Source: Elstera cyanobacteriorum
Lineage (GTDB): Bacteria; Pseudomonadota; Alphaproteobacteria; Elsterales; Elsteraceae
NCBI RefSeq assembly: GCF_002251735.1
Contig: NZ_NOXS01000025.1
Coordinates: 59,557 to 123,556 of the forward strand
DNA: 64,000 nt
Reading direction: 5' to 3'
A program made the position numbers and the translations under genes. Numbering within the stretch: the stretch's first letter is position 1; every line of letters starts with the position of its first letter. This document shows, one piece after another, positions 25,707-34,172 of the stretch. The notes below the pieces were generated by a model, which ran no database searches, had not been told where the DNA came from, and saw only the letters and a program-made list of their open reading frames with translations.

Positions 25707-26492
25707 ATGCTGTCCGCCGCCGACCTCGAACTGCGTTATGCTGCTGCCCTGGGCCTGACCCGCGAAGCGGGGGATAAGGCCGCCGACTTCTTTCGCCGCC
25801 GTCACGAGTTGGTGATCGAGCATAAGGGCGTGCAGGATGTTGTGAGCATCGCCGACCGGGCCGCTGAGGAACATCTCGTCAGCGCCCTGCGCCGTCTGTT
25901 CCCCGAGGATCGCATCTTGGGCGAAGAGGGCGGTTTCCAGGGCGGCCAAGGCGCGGCTTGTTGGATCATCGACCCTATCGATGGCACCGCCAATTTCCTG
26001 CGCGGCATTCCCCATTGGTGCGTTTCCGTCGGCCTATTGGTTGGCGACCAGCTTGAAATTGGGCTGATCTACGATCCCATCGTCGGGGAAATGTTCACCG
26101 CCCGCCGGGGACACGGCGCTTTCGTCAACGGCCAGCCGATGCGCGTGACTGGCCAACAAGACCCGCAGAAGGCCCGCTTTGGCATCGGTTTTAGCTTCCG
26201 CCGTCCCCATAGCGAAACCCTTGGGGCGCTCGACCGTATCCTCGCAGGCAAAAGCGAGTTCGGGCGCATGGGCTCCGGCTCCCTCGGTGTCGCCTATGTT
26301 GCCGCCGGACGGTCGGACGGGTTTTGGGAACACCATATCAACGCCTGGGACGTTGCCGCGGGCCTGCTGCTCGTCACCGAAGCGGGCGGGCGCGTGAATG
26401 ATTTCTTTGCAAACGATGGGCTGCATCAGGGCAATGAAATCATCGCCGCGACGCCGGAACTCTATGATCTGTTAGTGAAACTAACGCGGTAG
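25707..26492 (+). CDS. Inositol-monophosphatase-family phosphatase
   Basis: A 261-residue magnesium-dependent phosphatase of the IMPase superfamily. Motifs: EEGG (about 72), DPIDGTANFLRGIPHWCVSVGL (about 91-112) and WDVAAGLLLVTEAGGRV (about 212-228). Candidates are inositol-1-phosphatase (SuhB-like) and histidinol-phosphatase (HisN); the sequence alone does not decide. The frame runs back to 25620, but ATG 25707 has AGGAAAA in front and fits family length. Monocistronic; the convergent MBL gene ends 28 bp away. Confidence 0.88.
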   Translation: MLSAADLELRYAAALGLTREAGDKAADFFRRRHELVIEHKGVQDVVSIADRAAEEHLVSALRRLFPEDRILGEEGGFQGGQGAACWIIDPIDGTANFLRGIPHWCVSVGLLVGDQLEIGLIYDPIVGEMFTARRGHGAFVNGQPMRVTGQQDPQKARFGIGFSFRRPHSETLGALDRILAGKSEFGRMGSGSLGVAYVAAGRSDGFWEHHINAWDVAAGLLLVTEAGGRVNDFFANDGLHQGNEIIAATPELYDLLVKLTR

Positions 26493-26520
26493 GATGGGGC
26501 AGGGGCTTTGCCCCCTAGCC

Positions 26521-27264
26521 TCACCGCACCCGAACGATCTGCCCCGCCTCGGCAAAGCGAATCTGGCGGTTGCCGAGAGCGCGGAGTTTTTGGGCGAAGG
26601 TAGCGTCGGCGCGGGCTTCGGTATGATAAAGCCAGAGTTGGCCGAGCGATTGGCTGTCGAGCAGCGCCGTGACCGTCTCGAAATCCGCGTGGCCCTCGGT
26701 CGGGGTGTTGTCCGAGGGGGCCTGGGTTTCGTGGAAAGCGACGCGCGCGCCGGTCATCAGCGCGCGGCTGGCATTAGTCGGGCGACCGTCGCCGGAGTAA
26801 AAGAGGCTGGCGTCGCCCAAATCTAAGCGCAGGGCGTAATTCGTTGCGGCATGGTCGGTCTGGGCGGTGGCGAGGCGCAGCGGGCCGATGCTCTCCTGCC
26901 GGGTCGCGGGCAACAGTGGCACCGGGAAGGGCAGGGTGGCACTCGGCCAAGCGGCGAAGGCGAGGGCGCTTGCCACCCGGTCAAGCCCGTCGTCGGGTGC
27001 CAGGATCGGCAGCGGTTTCACCCGTCCGCGCGCCGCCATATGATCGACCAGCGCGGGCAAGCCGCCGCAATGATCGACGTGCAGATGGGTAAAATAGACC
27101 GCATCGATAAAGCCCGCATCGTCGGACCGCTGCCACACGGCTTGCGGCACGCCCTGGCCGCAGTCGATCAGCAGGCGGAAGCCTTCCGCCGTCACCAGCA
27201 CGGCGGAATTGGCGCGGTCGGGGTCGAATGCCTCGCCGCAACCCAGAATATCAATCTCGATCAT
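26521..27264 (-). CDS. MBL-fold metallohydrolase, last gene of the ABC operon
   Basis: A 247-residue metallo-beta-lactamase-fold enzyme. The dinuclear metal motif THLHVDHCGG (HxHxDH, about 59-68) is intact, and YSGDGRPT (about 156) and HETQ (about 174) supply further ligands. The overall pattern resembles RNase Z/phosphodiesterase-like members such as AtsA or PhnP relatives rather than lactamases. Its ATG shares a base with the permease stop (TAATG), so it is translated with the importer and likely acts on the imported compound; a phosphodiester or ester substrate is only a guess. Confidence 0.85.
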   Translation of the reverse strand: MIEIDILGCGEAFDPDRANSAVLVTAEGFRLLIDCGQGVPQAVWQRSDDAGFIDAVYFTHLHVDHCGGLPALVDHMAARGRVKPLPILAPDDGLDRVASALAFAAWPSATLPFPVPLLPATRQESIGPLRLATAQTDHAATNYALRLDLGDASLFYSGDGRPTNASRALMTGARVAFHETQAPSDNTPTEGHADFETVTALLDSQSLGQLWLYHTEARADATFAQKLRALGNRQIRFAEAGQIVRVR

Positions 27265-28061
27265 TATGTTCCGATTTTACCGGCCACATCGGCTTTCAAA
27301 AAACGCTCGACGATGACCATGAAGAGAAGCGAGGGGGCGAGCAGGAAGATCGAGGTGATCGAAGCGATCTGATAATTCCCCTGCATCGCGGCGGTATACA
27401 GCAGGATTGGCAGCGTCTGCACATCGGGCACGCCGACGAAGAAGGTGCCGGTAAATTCGTCGATGGACCCGAGAAAGACGAAAATCGCGCTGGCGATCAG
27501 CCCCGGTAGCGCCAGCGGTAACGTGACGGAGGTGAAGACTTTGAACGGCGCGGCCCCAAGGTCGCGCGCGGCGGCTTCCAAATCCCGGTCCACGGCGGCG
27601 AAGCTGGCGGAGGTGATCCAGACGGCGAATACCAGCCCTTGCAGCGTATGCACCAGCACGACGCCCGGAATCGTACCATTCAGGCCGATCTGGTAGAAAA
27701 TCTGGCCGATGCTCTGATGGACCGCGACGGCGGGGATGGCTTGCGGCAGCAGGAACAGCAGCATCACCAGCGCCCGCAGCGGCATGCGGCGCCGGGCCAG
27801 GGCATAGCCCGCCGGAACGGCCAGCAACATCGACACGCCGACCGTTAGCAGCGCGATAACCACGCTGTTGATCATCGCGTCCATCGCCCCGGCGCGCGGG
27901 CGGAACACCCGTTCCCAGAACTTAAAGCCCCATTCGGTCGGCAGTTTGGCCGGGAAGAACCATTGCTCGGCGAAGGCCCAGATCAGGATATTCGAAATCG
28001 GCCCGAGGATGAGAAAGCCGACGAGGGCGAGCAGCAGTGCGCGGGGCAGCAGCTTAACCAT
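27264..28061 (-). CDS. ABC transporter permease, second subunit
   Basis: A 265-residue inner-membrane permease of the binding-protein-dependent family (PotC/YnjC-like). About six membrane helices are visible, with the coupling EAA loop at DLEAAARDLGAAPFKVFTSVTLPLALPG (about 160-187). ATG 28061 lies 8 bp inside the first permease gene; the open frame to 28088 is less likely. It pairs with the 28054-28893 subunit and the ATPase at 30119. Ligand unknown. Confidence 0.9.
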   Translation of the reverse strand: MVKLLPRALLLALVGFLILGPISNILIWAFAEQWFFPAKLPTEWGFKFWERVFRPRAGAMDAMINSVVIALLTVGVSMLLAVPAGYALARRRMPLRALVMLLFLLPQAIPAVAVHQSIGQIFYQIGLNGTIPGVVLVHTLQGLVFAVWITSASFAAVDRDLEAAARDLGAAPFKVFTSVTLPLALPGLIASAIFVFLGSIDEFTGTFFVGVPDVQTLPILLYTAAMQGNYQIASITSIFLLAPSLLFMVIVERFLKADVAGKIGT

Positions 28062-28893
28062 AGGTCTGCCCCTTCTCCTTCGCGGCATGGCGCAGGTAGA
28101 TCCAGGCGACGGAGGAGGCCATGAGCAGCGAAATCACCCCCAGCGCATTGGCAACGCCATAATCGCGGTAGGAATTCACCCGCCAAGCCATATCGACCGT
28201 GATCATCGTCGGCGACTCAGTGCCCAGTATTATGGGAACAGAGAGAACCGAGAGCATCATCACGTAAGACAGCACCAGCGTGACCATTACGGTCGTGCGC
28301 ACCTGTGGCAGAATGATCTGCACCAGAATGCGCGGGCGGGAGGCGCCGAGGTCGCGCGCCGCCTCGATGGTCGATTTATCCAGCGCCGCCATCGCGCCGC
28401 CGATCACCAGCGCGGCAAAGGCCGCCTGCTTCCAAACGAAGGCGAAGACGATGCCGCGCCAGTCCAGCATGCCTTGGGCAGTTTCGGGCGTCAGCAGCCC
28501 GAGCGTCATCAGCAGATTGTTAAACAGGCCGAATTTCGCCAGAAACGTCCGCATCATCTGGGCGACGACGACGAAGGGAATGAACAAAGGCAGGCGGAAC
28601 AGCCAGCGCAGCGCCGAAACCGTGCGCGGCCCCGTTGCCAGCACCAGATAACCGCCGACGCTGACCGCGATCAAACCGGTTAGCCCCGTTGCCAGCCCGA
28701 CGATCAGCAGCGTGAATAGAATATCTTTGCCGTAGAGCGCGATCGCCTTGGCAAAATTCGCGAGCGATACCCCGCCCGTAGGATCGACAAACGCCTGCTG
28801 GACTGAAAGTCCCAGAGGCACCAGAAACAGCCCCAGCACGATCAGCAGGGCCGGGGCAATCATCAGCAGCGATGTCCAACGGCTTTCGGTCAA
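28054..28893 (-). CDS. ABC transporter permease, first subunit
   Basis: A 279-residue permease with about six helices (PotB/YnjC-like). The EAA loop is STIEAARDLGASRPRILVQIILPQVRTTV (about 173-201). The start codon is TTG at 28893, supported by AGGAG 6-7 nt upstream; no ATG is available at a sensible place. It follows the binding-protein gene after a stem-loop that probably lowers permease expression relative to the binding protein. Confidence 0.9.
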   Translation of the reverse strand: MTESRWTSLLMIAPALLIVLGLFLVPLGLSVQQAFVDPTGGVSLANFAKAIALYGKDILFTLLIVGLATGLTGLIAVSVGGYLVLATGPRTVSALRWLFRLPLFIPFVVVAQMMRTFLAKFGLFNNLLMTLGLLTPETAQGMLDWRGIVFAFVWKQAAFAALVIGGAMAALDKSTIEAARDLGASRPRILVQIILPQVRTTVMVTLVLSYVMMLSVLSVPIILGTESPTMITVDMAWRVNSYRDYGVANALGVISLLMASSVAWIYLRHAAKEKGQTYG

Positions 28894-28913
28894 GATAGTC
28901 TCCTGGCGGGGGC

Positions 28914-28944
28914 GGTGCGCTAGGGGCTAATCCCCTAACGCACC
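28914..28944 (-). promoter_or_regulatory. Stem-loop between binding-protein and permease genes
   Basis: A 13-position stem with a single mismatch (GGTGCGCTAGGGG against CCCCTAACGCACC) and a 5-nt loop lies just after the binding-protein stop on the minus strand, with no U-tract. Such hairpins commonly protect the 3' end of a binding-protein message; that role is inferred from position. Confidence 0.6.
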
Positions 28945-28951
28945 GGGCGCC

Positions 28952-30097
28952 TTACTGCGTCACGTTCGCTTCGTAGCTTTCCTGAATTTCCTTCAGGTGG
29001 GCGGCGACCGGGAAGGTCTTGCCCTTGGCGGCGAGGTCCGCCGGCGTCACATCGGTGAACAGCTTGTCCCAGGTCTTCTGGTCCAGCGACTTCTGCACGT
29101 ATTGGGCATCGATGCCAGGGTACCAGTTGAAGCGCTTGACGATACCTTCAGCCTGGATTTCCGGGCTGGCGGCGAAGTCGATGAACTTCAGGGCGATGTC
29201 CTTATGGGCGGCCTTGGCGGGCAGCGTATAGTACATCGGCTGGCCGGGCATCCCTGGACCGAGCAGCACCAGCTTGGTCTTCGGGCTGATCTTGCCGTCG
29301 GCCATCCAGCTATAGAACATATCGACCCACACCGGACCCATGGCGATTTCGCCACGACCGAGCATATCGAGCGTTCCGGCATTGCCCGGGGTGATGGTGG
29401 CGTTCTTATTGAACTCCTTCAGGCCCGCCAGCGCATCCTTCCAGCCCGCCTTGGCGTTGGCGTCGTAGGCGGTGGTGGTGGCGAGACCATTGGGGGCGAA
29501 AGCGTAAATCCAGCCGGTGACGAAGCCGACGCCGGACATGCCGCCTTTGATGCCATTATAGCCGAATTTCTTCGGGTTGGCCTTGGCCCAATCGGCGAGC
29601 GCCTGATAGGTCGTCGGCACGTCCTTGACCATATCCGGGTTATAGGCGATGGCGATCTGGCTGTTGAACATCGGCATCACATAGCCCTGCACATTGGCGC
29701 CGAGGGCGTTTTTGGCCGAATCGCGGGTAGCGAGCTTCCCGCTCTCGATCTTGCCAGTGTAATTCTCCAGCAGCTCTTCCTTCAGCATCGGCCCGGCGAT
29801 GACCTGATGGACAACGGCGACATCGACGTCCCACTTATCCTGGCTTTTCTGCGCCTTCAGCTTTTCGAAGACGGCCTGCGAGCCGGCATCGCCCGGACCG
29901 GTGCCAATGGCGCGAACCTTCACGCCGGGGTTCTTGGCTTCGAACTTCGGGCCGAGGAAGTCGATGACGTAATCGACCATATTTTGGTCGCCCGCCGTTA
30001 CGACGTTCAGCGTGACCTGGGCATTGGCCCCGGCGGAAAGGGCGAGCAGGCTAACGGCGGTCAGCGCCGCCACCCGGAAACCACGAAACGTCGTCAT
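28952..30097 (-). CDS. ABC transporter substrate-binding protein
   Basis: A 381-residue periplasmic binding protein of the extracellular solute-binding family (YnjB/PotD-like). Residues 1-26 are a Sec signal peptide ending GANAQ. Mature features: TLNVVTAGDQNMVDYV, IGTGPGDAGS, PMFNSQIAIAYNPDMV and GKISPKTKLVLLGPGMPGQPMYYTLPAKAAHKDIALKFIDF. GGAGTTTCGCT precedes ATG 30097. The ligand is not evident; spermidine-like, opine-like and phosphonate-like compounds are all carried by relatives. The associated hydrolase and LacI regulator argue for a catabolic substrate. Confidence 0.88.
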   Translation of the reverse strand: MTTFRGFRVAALTAVSLLALSAGANAQVTLNVVTAGDQNMVDYVIDFLGPKFEAKNPGVKVRAIGTGPGDAGSQAVFEKLKAQKSQDKWDVDVAVVHQVIAGPMLKEELLENYTGKIESGKLATRDSAKNALGANVQGYVMPMFNSQIAIAYNPDMVKDVPTTYQALADWAKANPKKFGYNGIKGGMSGVGFVTGWIYAFAPNGLATTTAYDANAKAGWKDALAGLKEFNKNATITPGNAGTLDMLGRGEIAMGPVWVDMFYSWMADGKISPKTKLVLLGPGMPGQPMYYTLPAKAAHKDIALKFIDFAASPEIQAEGIVKRFNWYPGIDAQYVQKSLDQKTWDKLFTDVTPADLAAKGKTFPVAAHLKEIQESYEANVTQ

Positions 30098-30118
30098 AGC
30101 GAAACTCCTTGAGAAGAC

Positions 30119-31195
30119 TCAGGAAAGGGGAAAGGCGAGCAGGGCCGACGCCGGAAGGGTGACGCGCACGGCGGCCCCCTCCGGCAGCGGAACGGGGTGA
30201 TCGACCAGCAGCGCGCCGTCGCCCAAGGCAATGGCGTAGCGATAGGTGCCGCCGGGGTAGGAGCGCTGCCGGATCGTGCCGGGCAGGCTAAGCGCTGCCG
30301 CGTCCGGGGCAGCATCGGGCGCGGTCAGGGTGACGGCGGCGGCGCGGAAATGCAGCGCGAGGCGCCCGTGTGGCGCTAGGTTTTCCGGCAGGCGCAAGGC
30401 ATCGCGCGGCAGGCTCTGCGCGGCGCCGCCTGCCGGGGTCAGATGGATATCGGCGCCGTCCAACCGATACTCCGTCTCGATCTTATTATCGGCCCCGAAG
30501 AAATCGGCGACGAAGGCGGTGGCGGGCCGGGCGTAAATATCCTCCGGTGTGCCGATCTGCTCGATCCGCCCGCCGCGCATGACGACGATACGGTCGGCCA
30601 TGATCATCGCTTCTTCTTGATCGTGGGTGACCAGCACGGCGGTAAGGCCGAGTTTGGCTTGCAGCGCCTTGATCTCGTGCCGCACCTGATGGCGGATGCG
30701 GGCGTCGAGGTTCGATAGCGGCTCGTCCAGCAATAAGAGGGCCGGGTTGACGACGATGGCGCGGGCGAGGGCGACGCGCTGGCGTTGCCCGCCGGAAAGC
30801 TGCGTCACCATCCGGTCGGCAAAACCATGCAACCCGACGCGGGTTAGGGCTTCCATCACCTTCGCGGCGATCTCGGCCTTCGGGCATTTGCGCAACACAA
30901 GCCCATAGCCGACGTTCTGCGCGACCGTCATATGCGGCCACAGGGCATAGGATTGGAAGACCAGGGCCGTATCGCGCTTTTCCGGTGGCAGGTTGGTCAT
31001 ATCCACGCCATTCAGCCGGACGTGCCCGCCCGATGCTGGATGAAAGCCCGATAGCACGCGCAGCAGTGTCGTCTTCCCGCAGCCGGACGCGCCGAGCAGG
31101 GCGATCAGCTCGCCTTTAGCGACGGTCAGGGAAATACCGTCGAGCACGGGCGTCGCGCCATAGGCGGCAGCAATCCGGTCGATCTCCAGAAACAT
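30119..31195 (-). CDS. ABC transporter ATP-binding protein
   Basis: A 358-residue ATPase of the PotA/FbpC type. Walker A GASGCGKTT (about 35-43), Q-loop FQSYALWPHMT (about 80), signature LSGGQRQRVALARA (about 134), Walker B LLLLDEPLSNLD and H-loop VTHDQEEA are all present. Residues 245-355 form a TOBE-like regulatory domain. The start ATG 31195 has AAGGA six bases before it; the frame is open to 31261. It is first in the operon, about 30 bp downstream of the LacI-type operator. Confidence 0.94.
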   Translation of the reverse strand: MFLEIDRIAAAYGATPVLDGISLTVAKGELIALLGASGCGKTTLLRVLSGFHPASGGHVRLNGVDMTNLPPEKRDTALVFQSYALWPHMTVAQNVGYGLVLRKCPKAEIAAKVMEALTRVGLHGFADRMVTQLSGGQRQRVALARAIVVNPALLLLDEPLSNLDARIRHQVRHEIKALQAKLGLTAVLVTHDQEEAMIMADRIVVMRGGRIEQIGTPEDIYARPATAFVADFFGADNKIETEYRLDGADIHLTPAGGAAQSLPRDALRLPENLAPHGRLALHFRAAAVTLTAPDAAPDAAALSLPGTIRQRSYPGGTYRYAIALGDGALLVDHPVPLPEGAAVRVTLPASALLAFPLS

Positions 31196-31224
31196 CCATC
31201 GTCCTTTTTGGGTCGCGCGCAAAT

Positions 31225-31240
31225 TTGAATGCGCATCCAA
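31225..31240. promoter_or_regulatory. LacI-family operator palindrome
   Basis: TTGAATGCGCATCCAA is a 16-bp palindrome with one symmetric mismatch pair and a central CG, the usual form of LacI/GalR-family sites. It lies between the divergent LacI gene and the ABC operon, 30 bp before the ATPase ATG, so repression of the importer (and possibly autoregulation) is likely. Confidence 0.65.
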
Positions 31241-31362
31241 TTTCCTGCGCCAGGGATACACGCGGCCCGTGACCGGGGGATTGCGCTTTGATGACAGAAA
31301 TATGACGCGCTTGGAGGATGGGGGTTCCGTCGCTATACTGAGAGAAATTAAGGATTTTTCGA

Positions 31363-32367
31363 ATGAATCGACGGGCTACGGCCGAAGATGTGGCCAAAGC
31401 GGCAGGGGTCTCCCAAGCCACGGTATCGCGGGTGTTTACCCCGGGTGGAAGCGTATCCAAAAAAGCGCGCGAAAAGGTGGAAAAAGCTGCCCAGGATCTG
31501 GGCTACCGCCCCAATGCGTTGGCCCGCGGGTTAACCCAGCGGCGCACCGGTCTGATCGGCGTTGTCACCGGCGATCTGTCGAGCCTATACGATTGTCAAC
31601 TGCTCTCCCACCTCTGCGGCGCGTTGCGGGGTGAACAATGGCAACCGTTGCTGCTGCGTACCGCCCGGTCAGACGAAACCGGCGGCGCGCTGCTGGAAGC
31701 GATGGCCTATCAGGTCGATGCGATTATTCTGGCGGCGGGCAGCGTGCCGCCGTCGATCCTCGATGAAACCCAAACCTTTCACACGCCGATCCTCATGTTG
31801 GGCAAAGGCCCGACGCCAGGGGTGGATACGATTTGCTGCGACAATCCCGCCGGTGTGCGCCTTGTCGCCCGGCACCTGCTGGCGGCGGGCCATCGCCGCA
31901 TCGCCTATATTGCGGGTAACCCGGCTGCCTTCAGCGAGCGGGAGCGGCAGGCGGGCTTTACCGAAGCCCTGGCGGCGGCGGGCGGCAGTCTCGTGGCAGT
32001 GGCCCCCGGTGACTATACCTACGAAGGCGGGCAGGCCGCGGCGCTAAGCCTGCTGACCAGCCCGACCCCACCCGATGCGATTTTCTGCGGTAACGATACG
32101 ATGGCCTTGGGCGCGCTCGATGCTGCCCGGCATATCCTCGGGTTATCGGTGCCGCGCGATGTTGCCATCGTTGGGTTTGACGATATCACAATGGCCGCTT
32201 GGCCGGGGTACCGGCTGACCACCGTGCAACAGCCGATGGAGAAAACCGTGGCGGCGGCGGTGAGTTTGCTGCGTCAACGCCTTGATGGGGAAGACTTGCT
32301 GCCGCAATCCATCCGCATTCCCGTTAGCCTTGTCTTGCGGGCGTCCACCCGGCCTTTAGATGTTTAA
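31363..32367 (+). CDS. LacI-family transcriptional regulator
   Basis: A 334-residue LacI/GalR repressor. Residues 5-30 form the helix-turn-helix (TAEDVAKAAGVSQATVSRVF), followed by the hinge helix RPNALARGLTQRRT (about 49-62) and a periplasmic-binding-like effector domain with FCGNDTMALGALDAARHILGLSVPRDVAIVGFDD (about 243-276). AAGGA precedes ATG 31363. It faces the ABC/MBL operon and lies upstream of the aconitase X genes, and may control both. Effector unknown. Confidence 0.93.
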   Translation: MNRRATAEDVAKAAGVSQATVSRVFTPGGSVSKKAREKVEKAAQDLGYRPNALARGLTQRRTGLIGVVTGDLSSLYDCQLLSHLCGALRGEQWQPLLLRTARSDETGGALLEAMAYQVDAIILAAGSVPPSILDETQTFHTPILMLGKGPTPGVDTICCDNPAGVRLVARHLLAAGHRRIAYIAGNPAAFSERERQAGFTEALAAAGGSLVAVAPGDYTYEGGQAAALSLLTSPTPPDAIFCGNDTMALGALDAARHILGLSVPRDVAIVGFDDITMAAWPGYRLTTVQQPMEKTVAAAVSLLRQRLDGEDLLPQSIRIPVSLVLRASTRPLDV

Positions 32368-32469
32368 AGGCATGGCGCGGCGTTAGCGTGCTGTTAATTC
32401 CCACGTGGTAATCGCAGAAACTGCCGCTACACTCGGCAGCTTCGCAATCCATCGGGAGTTTTATTCAGC

Positions 32470-33726
32470 ATGGCCTTCCGACTAACGCCGCAGGATCAGG
32501 CGTTGCTGAACGGCGAGGCCGGGGCCGCCGTGGCCTCGGCGATGAGCGTTCTTAGCGCTTTCAGCGAAGCCCTAGGGGCGGAAGAACTGCTCGACATATC
32601 CCGCGCGCATATCGACGGCTGCTTATTTCACGGGCAGGTTAGCCTCGATTTCGTCGAACGGCTGGTGGCGGGGGACGGGCGCGTGCGCGTGCCGACGACG
32701 CTGAACGTCGGGTCGCTCGATCTTATTCACCCGGAACGGGTCCATCTGGTGCCCGCTGCCGAAGCCCCGGCGCGGCGGTTGATGGAAGCGCATGTCGCCC
32801 TTGGCTGCATTCCCTCCTTCACCTGCGCGCCCTATCAGACCCGCTTCCGGCCGAAGTTTGGCGAACAGATCGCCTGGGGCGAATCCAATGCGATTGTTTT
32901 TGCGAATTCGGTCATCGGCGCGCGCACCAACCGCTATGGCGATTTTATCGATCTCTGCTGCGCGTTGACAGGTCGCGCCCCGGCTTGGGGGCTGCATCTT
33001 GACGAAAATCGGCGCGGACAAATCCTGTTCCGCCTGACCGGCTTCCCCGCCTCTCAGGAAGCGACTGACGGGCTCTTTATCGCCGTAGGCCTCCTGATCG
33101 GCAGCCAGAGCGTCGAGAAGGTGCCCGTGATCGAAGGTTTGCCGGTTCCACGCGATGAGGATCAATTGAAGGCCCTGGGCGCCGCCGCCGCCTCGGCCGG
33201 GGCGGTCGGGCTGTTCCATGCCGTCGGTATCACGCCGGAAGCGCCAACCCTGGCCGATGCCCTCGGCGGTCAGGCACCCTTGGCGGTGATCACGATTACG
33301 CCCGCCGACGTGGAGGCGGCCCTCGCCCGCCTTTCGAGCGTGCCGGATGGGGCGCCGCTGGGGGCGGTCTGCCTTGGTACGCCGCATTTCTCGCTGACCG
33401 AATGGAAACGGCTGATCCCGCTAGTGCGCGAGATTGCGCCGCGCTGTGCGGTTCCGATCTATGTCAATACCGGGCGGGCGACGCTCATGGCGCTGGAAGA
33501 AACCGGCGCGCTGACCGGTCTTACCGATTTCGGTGTTATCCCGGTGGCCGATACCTGCACCTATATCACGGCGGTTTTAGAGCAAATCGACGGGGTGGTG
33601 ATGACCAATTCCGGCAAATGGGCGCATTATGCCCCGGGGAATATCGGTGTGCAGGTGGCGTTCGGGTCGTTGGAAGAGTGTGTCGCCTCCGCCGCCGCCG
33701 GGCGCGTTGTGCGGGGGGCCGCATGA
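32470..33726 (+). CDS. Aconitase X catalytic (large) subunit
   Basis: A 418-residue protein of the AcnX (DUF521) family. Known bacterial members are cis-3-hydroxy-L-proline dehydratases and archaeal ones are phosphomevalonate dehydratases; they carry a small Fe-S cluster. Features: LTPQDQALLNGEAG at the start, VRVPTTLNVGSLDL, LGCIPSFTCAPYQ (about 119-131), GESNAIVFANSVIGARTNRYGDF (about 138-160) and VADTCTYI with TNSGKWAHYAPG near the C-terminus. Candidate Fe-S cysteines lie in these segments. The start codon overlaps nothing upstream; the stop overlaps the small subunit. The substrate here is undetermined; no pyrroline-carboxylate reductase is next to it. Confidence 0.9.
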   Translation: MAFRLTPQDQALLNGEAGAAVASAMSVLSAFSEALGAEELLDISRAHIDGCLFHGQVSLDFVERLVAGDGRVRVPTTLNVGSLDLIHPERVHLVPAAEAPARRLMEAHVALGCIPSFTCAPYQTRFRPKFGEQIAWGESNAIVFANSVIGARTNRYGDFIDLCCALTGRAPAWGLHLDENRRGQILFRLTGFPASQEATDGLFIAVGLLIGSQSVEKVPVIEGLPVPRDEDQLKALGAAAASAGAVGLFHAVGITPEAPTLADALGGQAPLAVITITPADVEAALARLSSVPDGAPLGAVCLGTPHFSLTEWKRLIPLVREIAPRCAVPIYVNTGRATLMALEETGALTGLTDFGVIPVADTCTYITAVLEQIDGVVMTNSGKWAHYAPGNIGVQVAFGSLEECVASAAAGRVVRGAA

Positions 33727-34142
33727 TCCGCCCAGGTCGGGCCTATGCCGATGGGCAGGCGGAGGGCGCGGCGCTCGTGCTGACAGAAGCGCTGAGTTTC
33801 TGGGGCGGTATCGATTCGGCGACCGGCACGATCATCGACCGCTCGCACCCGCAGGTGGGGGAGAGTGTGGCCGGGAAAATCCTGGTGATGCCGGGGGCGC
33901 GCGGCTCGTCGTCGTCCTCCTCGGTTTTGGCGGAATGCTTGCGGCTCGGCACCGGCCCGCTCGGCATTCTCTTAGCGCGGCCGGATCCGATCTTGACCGT
34001 GGCGGCGCTCGTTGCCCGCTCGCTCTATGGGATTGCCTGTCCGATCCTGGTGGCGGAAATCGCGGGGATCGCGACCGGTGACCGTCTGCGCCTGCAGGCC
34101 AATCAGGGCGGCGGGCACGCAGAAATTTTGCCCGCGCATTGA
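33723..34142 (+). CDS. Aconitase X small (swivel) subunit
   Basis: A 139-residue DUF126 protein, the swivelling domain that completes the AcnX active site. The conserved serine-rich loop is ARGSSSSSSVLAE (about 59-71), which in the family supplies a catalytic serine. ISGFWGG-like LSFWGGIDSATGTIIDRSHPQVGE precedes it. ATG 33723 overlaps the large-subunit stop as ATGA. Two-gene AcnX is the split bacterial form. Confidence 0.9.
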   Translation: MIRPGRAYADGQAEGAALVLTEALSFWGGIDSATGTIIDRSHPQVGESVAGKILVMPGARGSSSSSSVLAECLRLGTGPLGILLARPDPILTVAALVARSLYGIACPILVAEIAGIATGDRLRLQANQGGGHAEILPAH

Positions 34143-34172
34143 TCCGATTGCCGGGGGCGCGGCACCTGTGGA

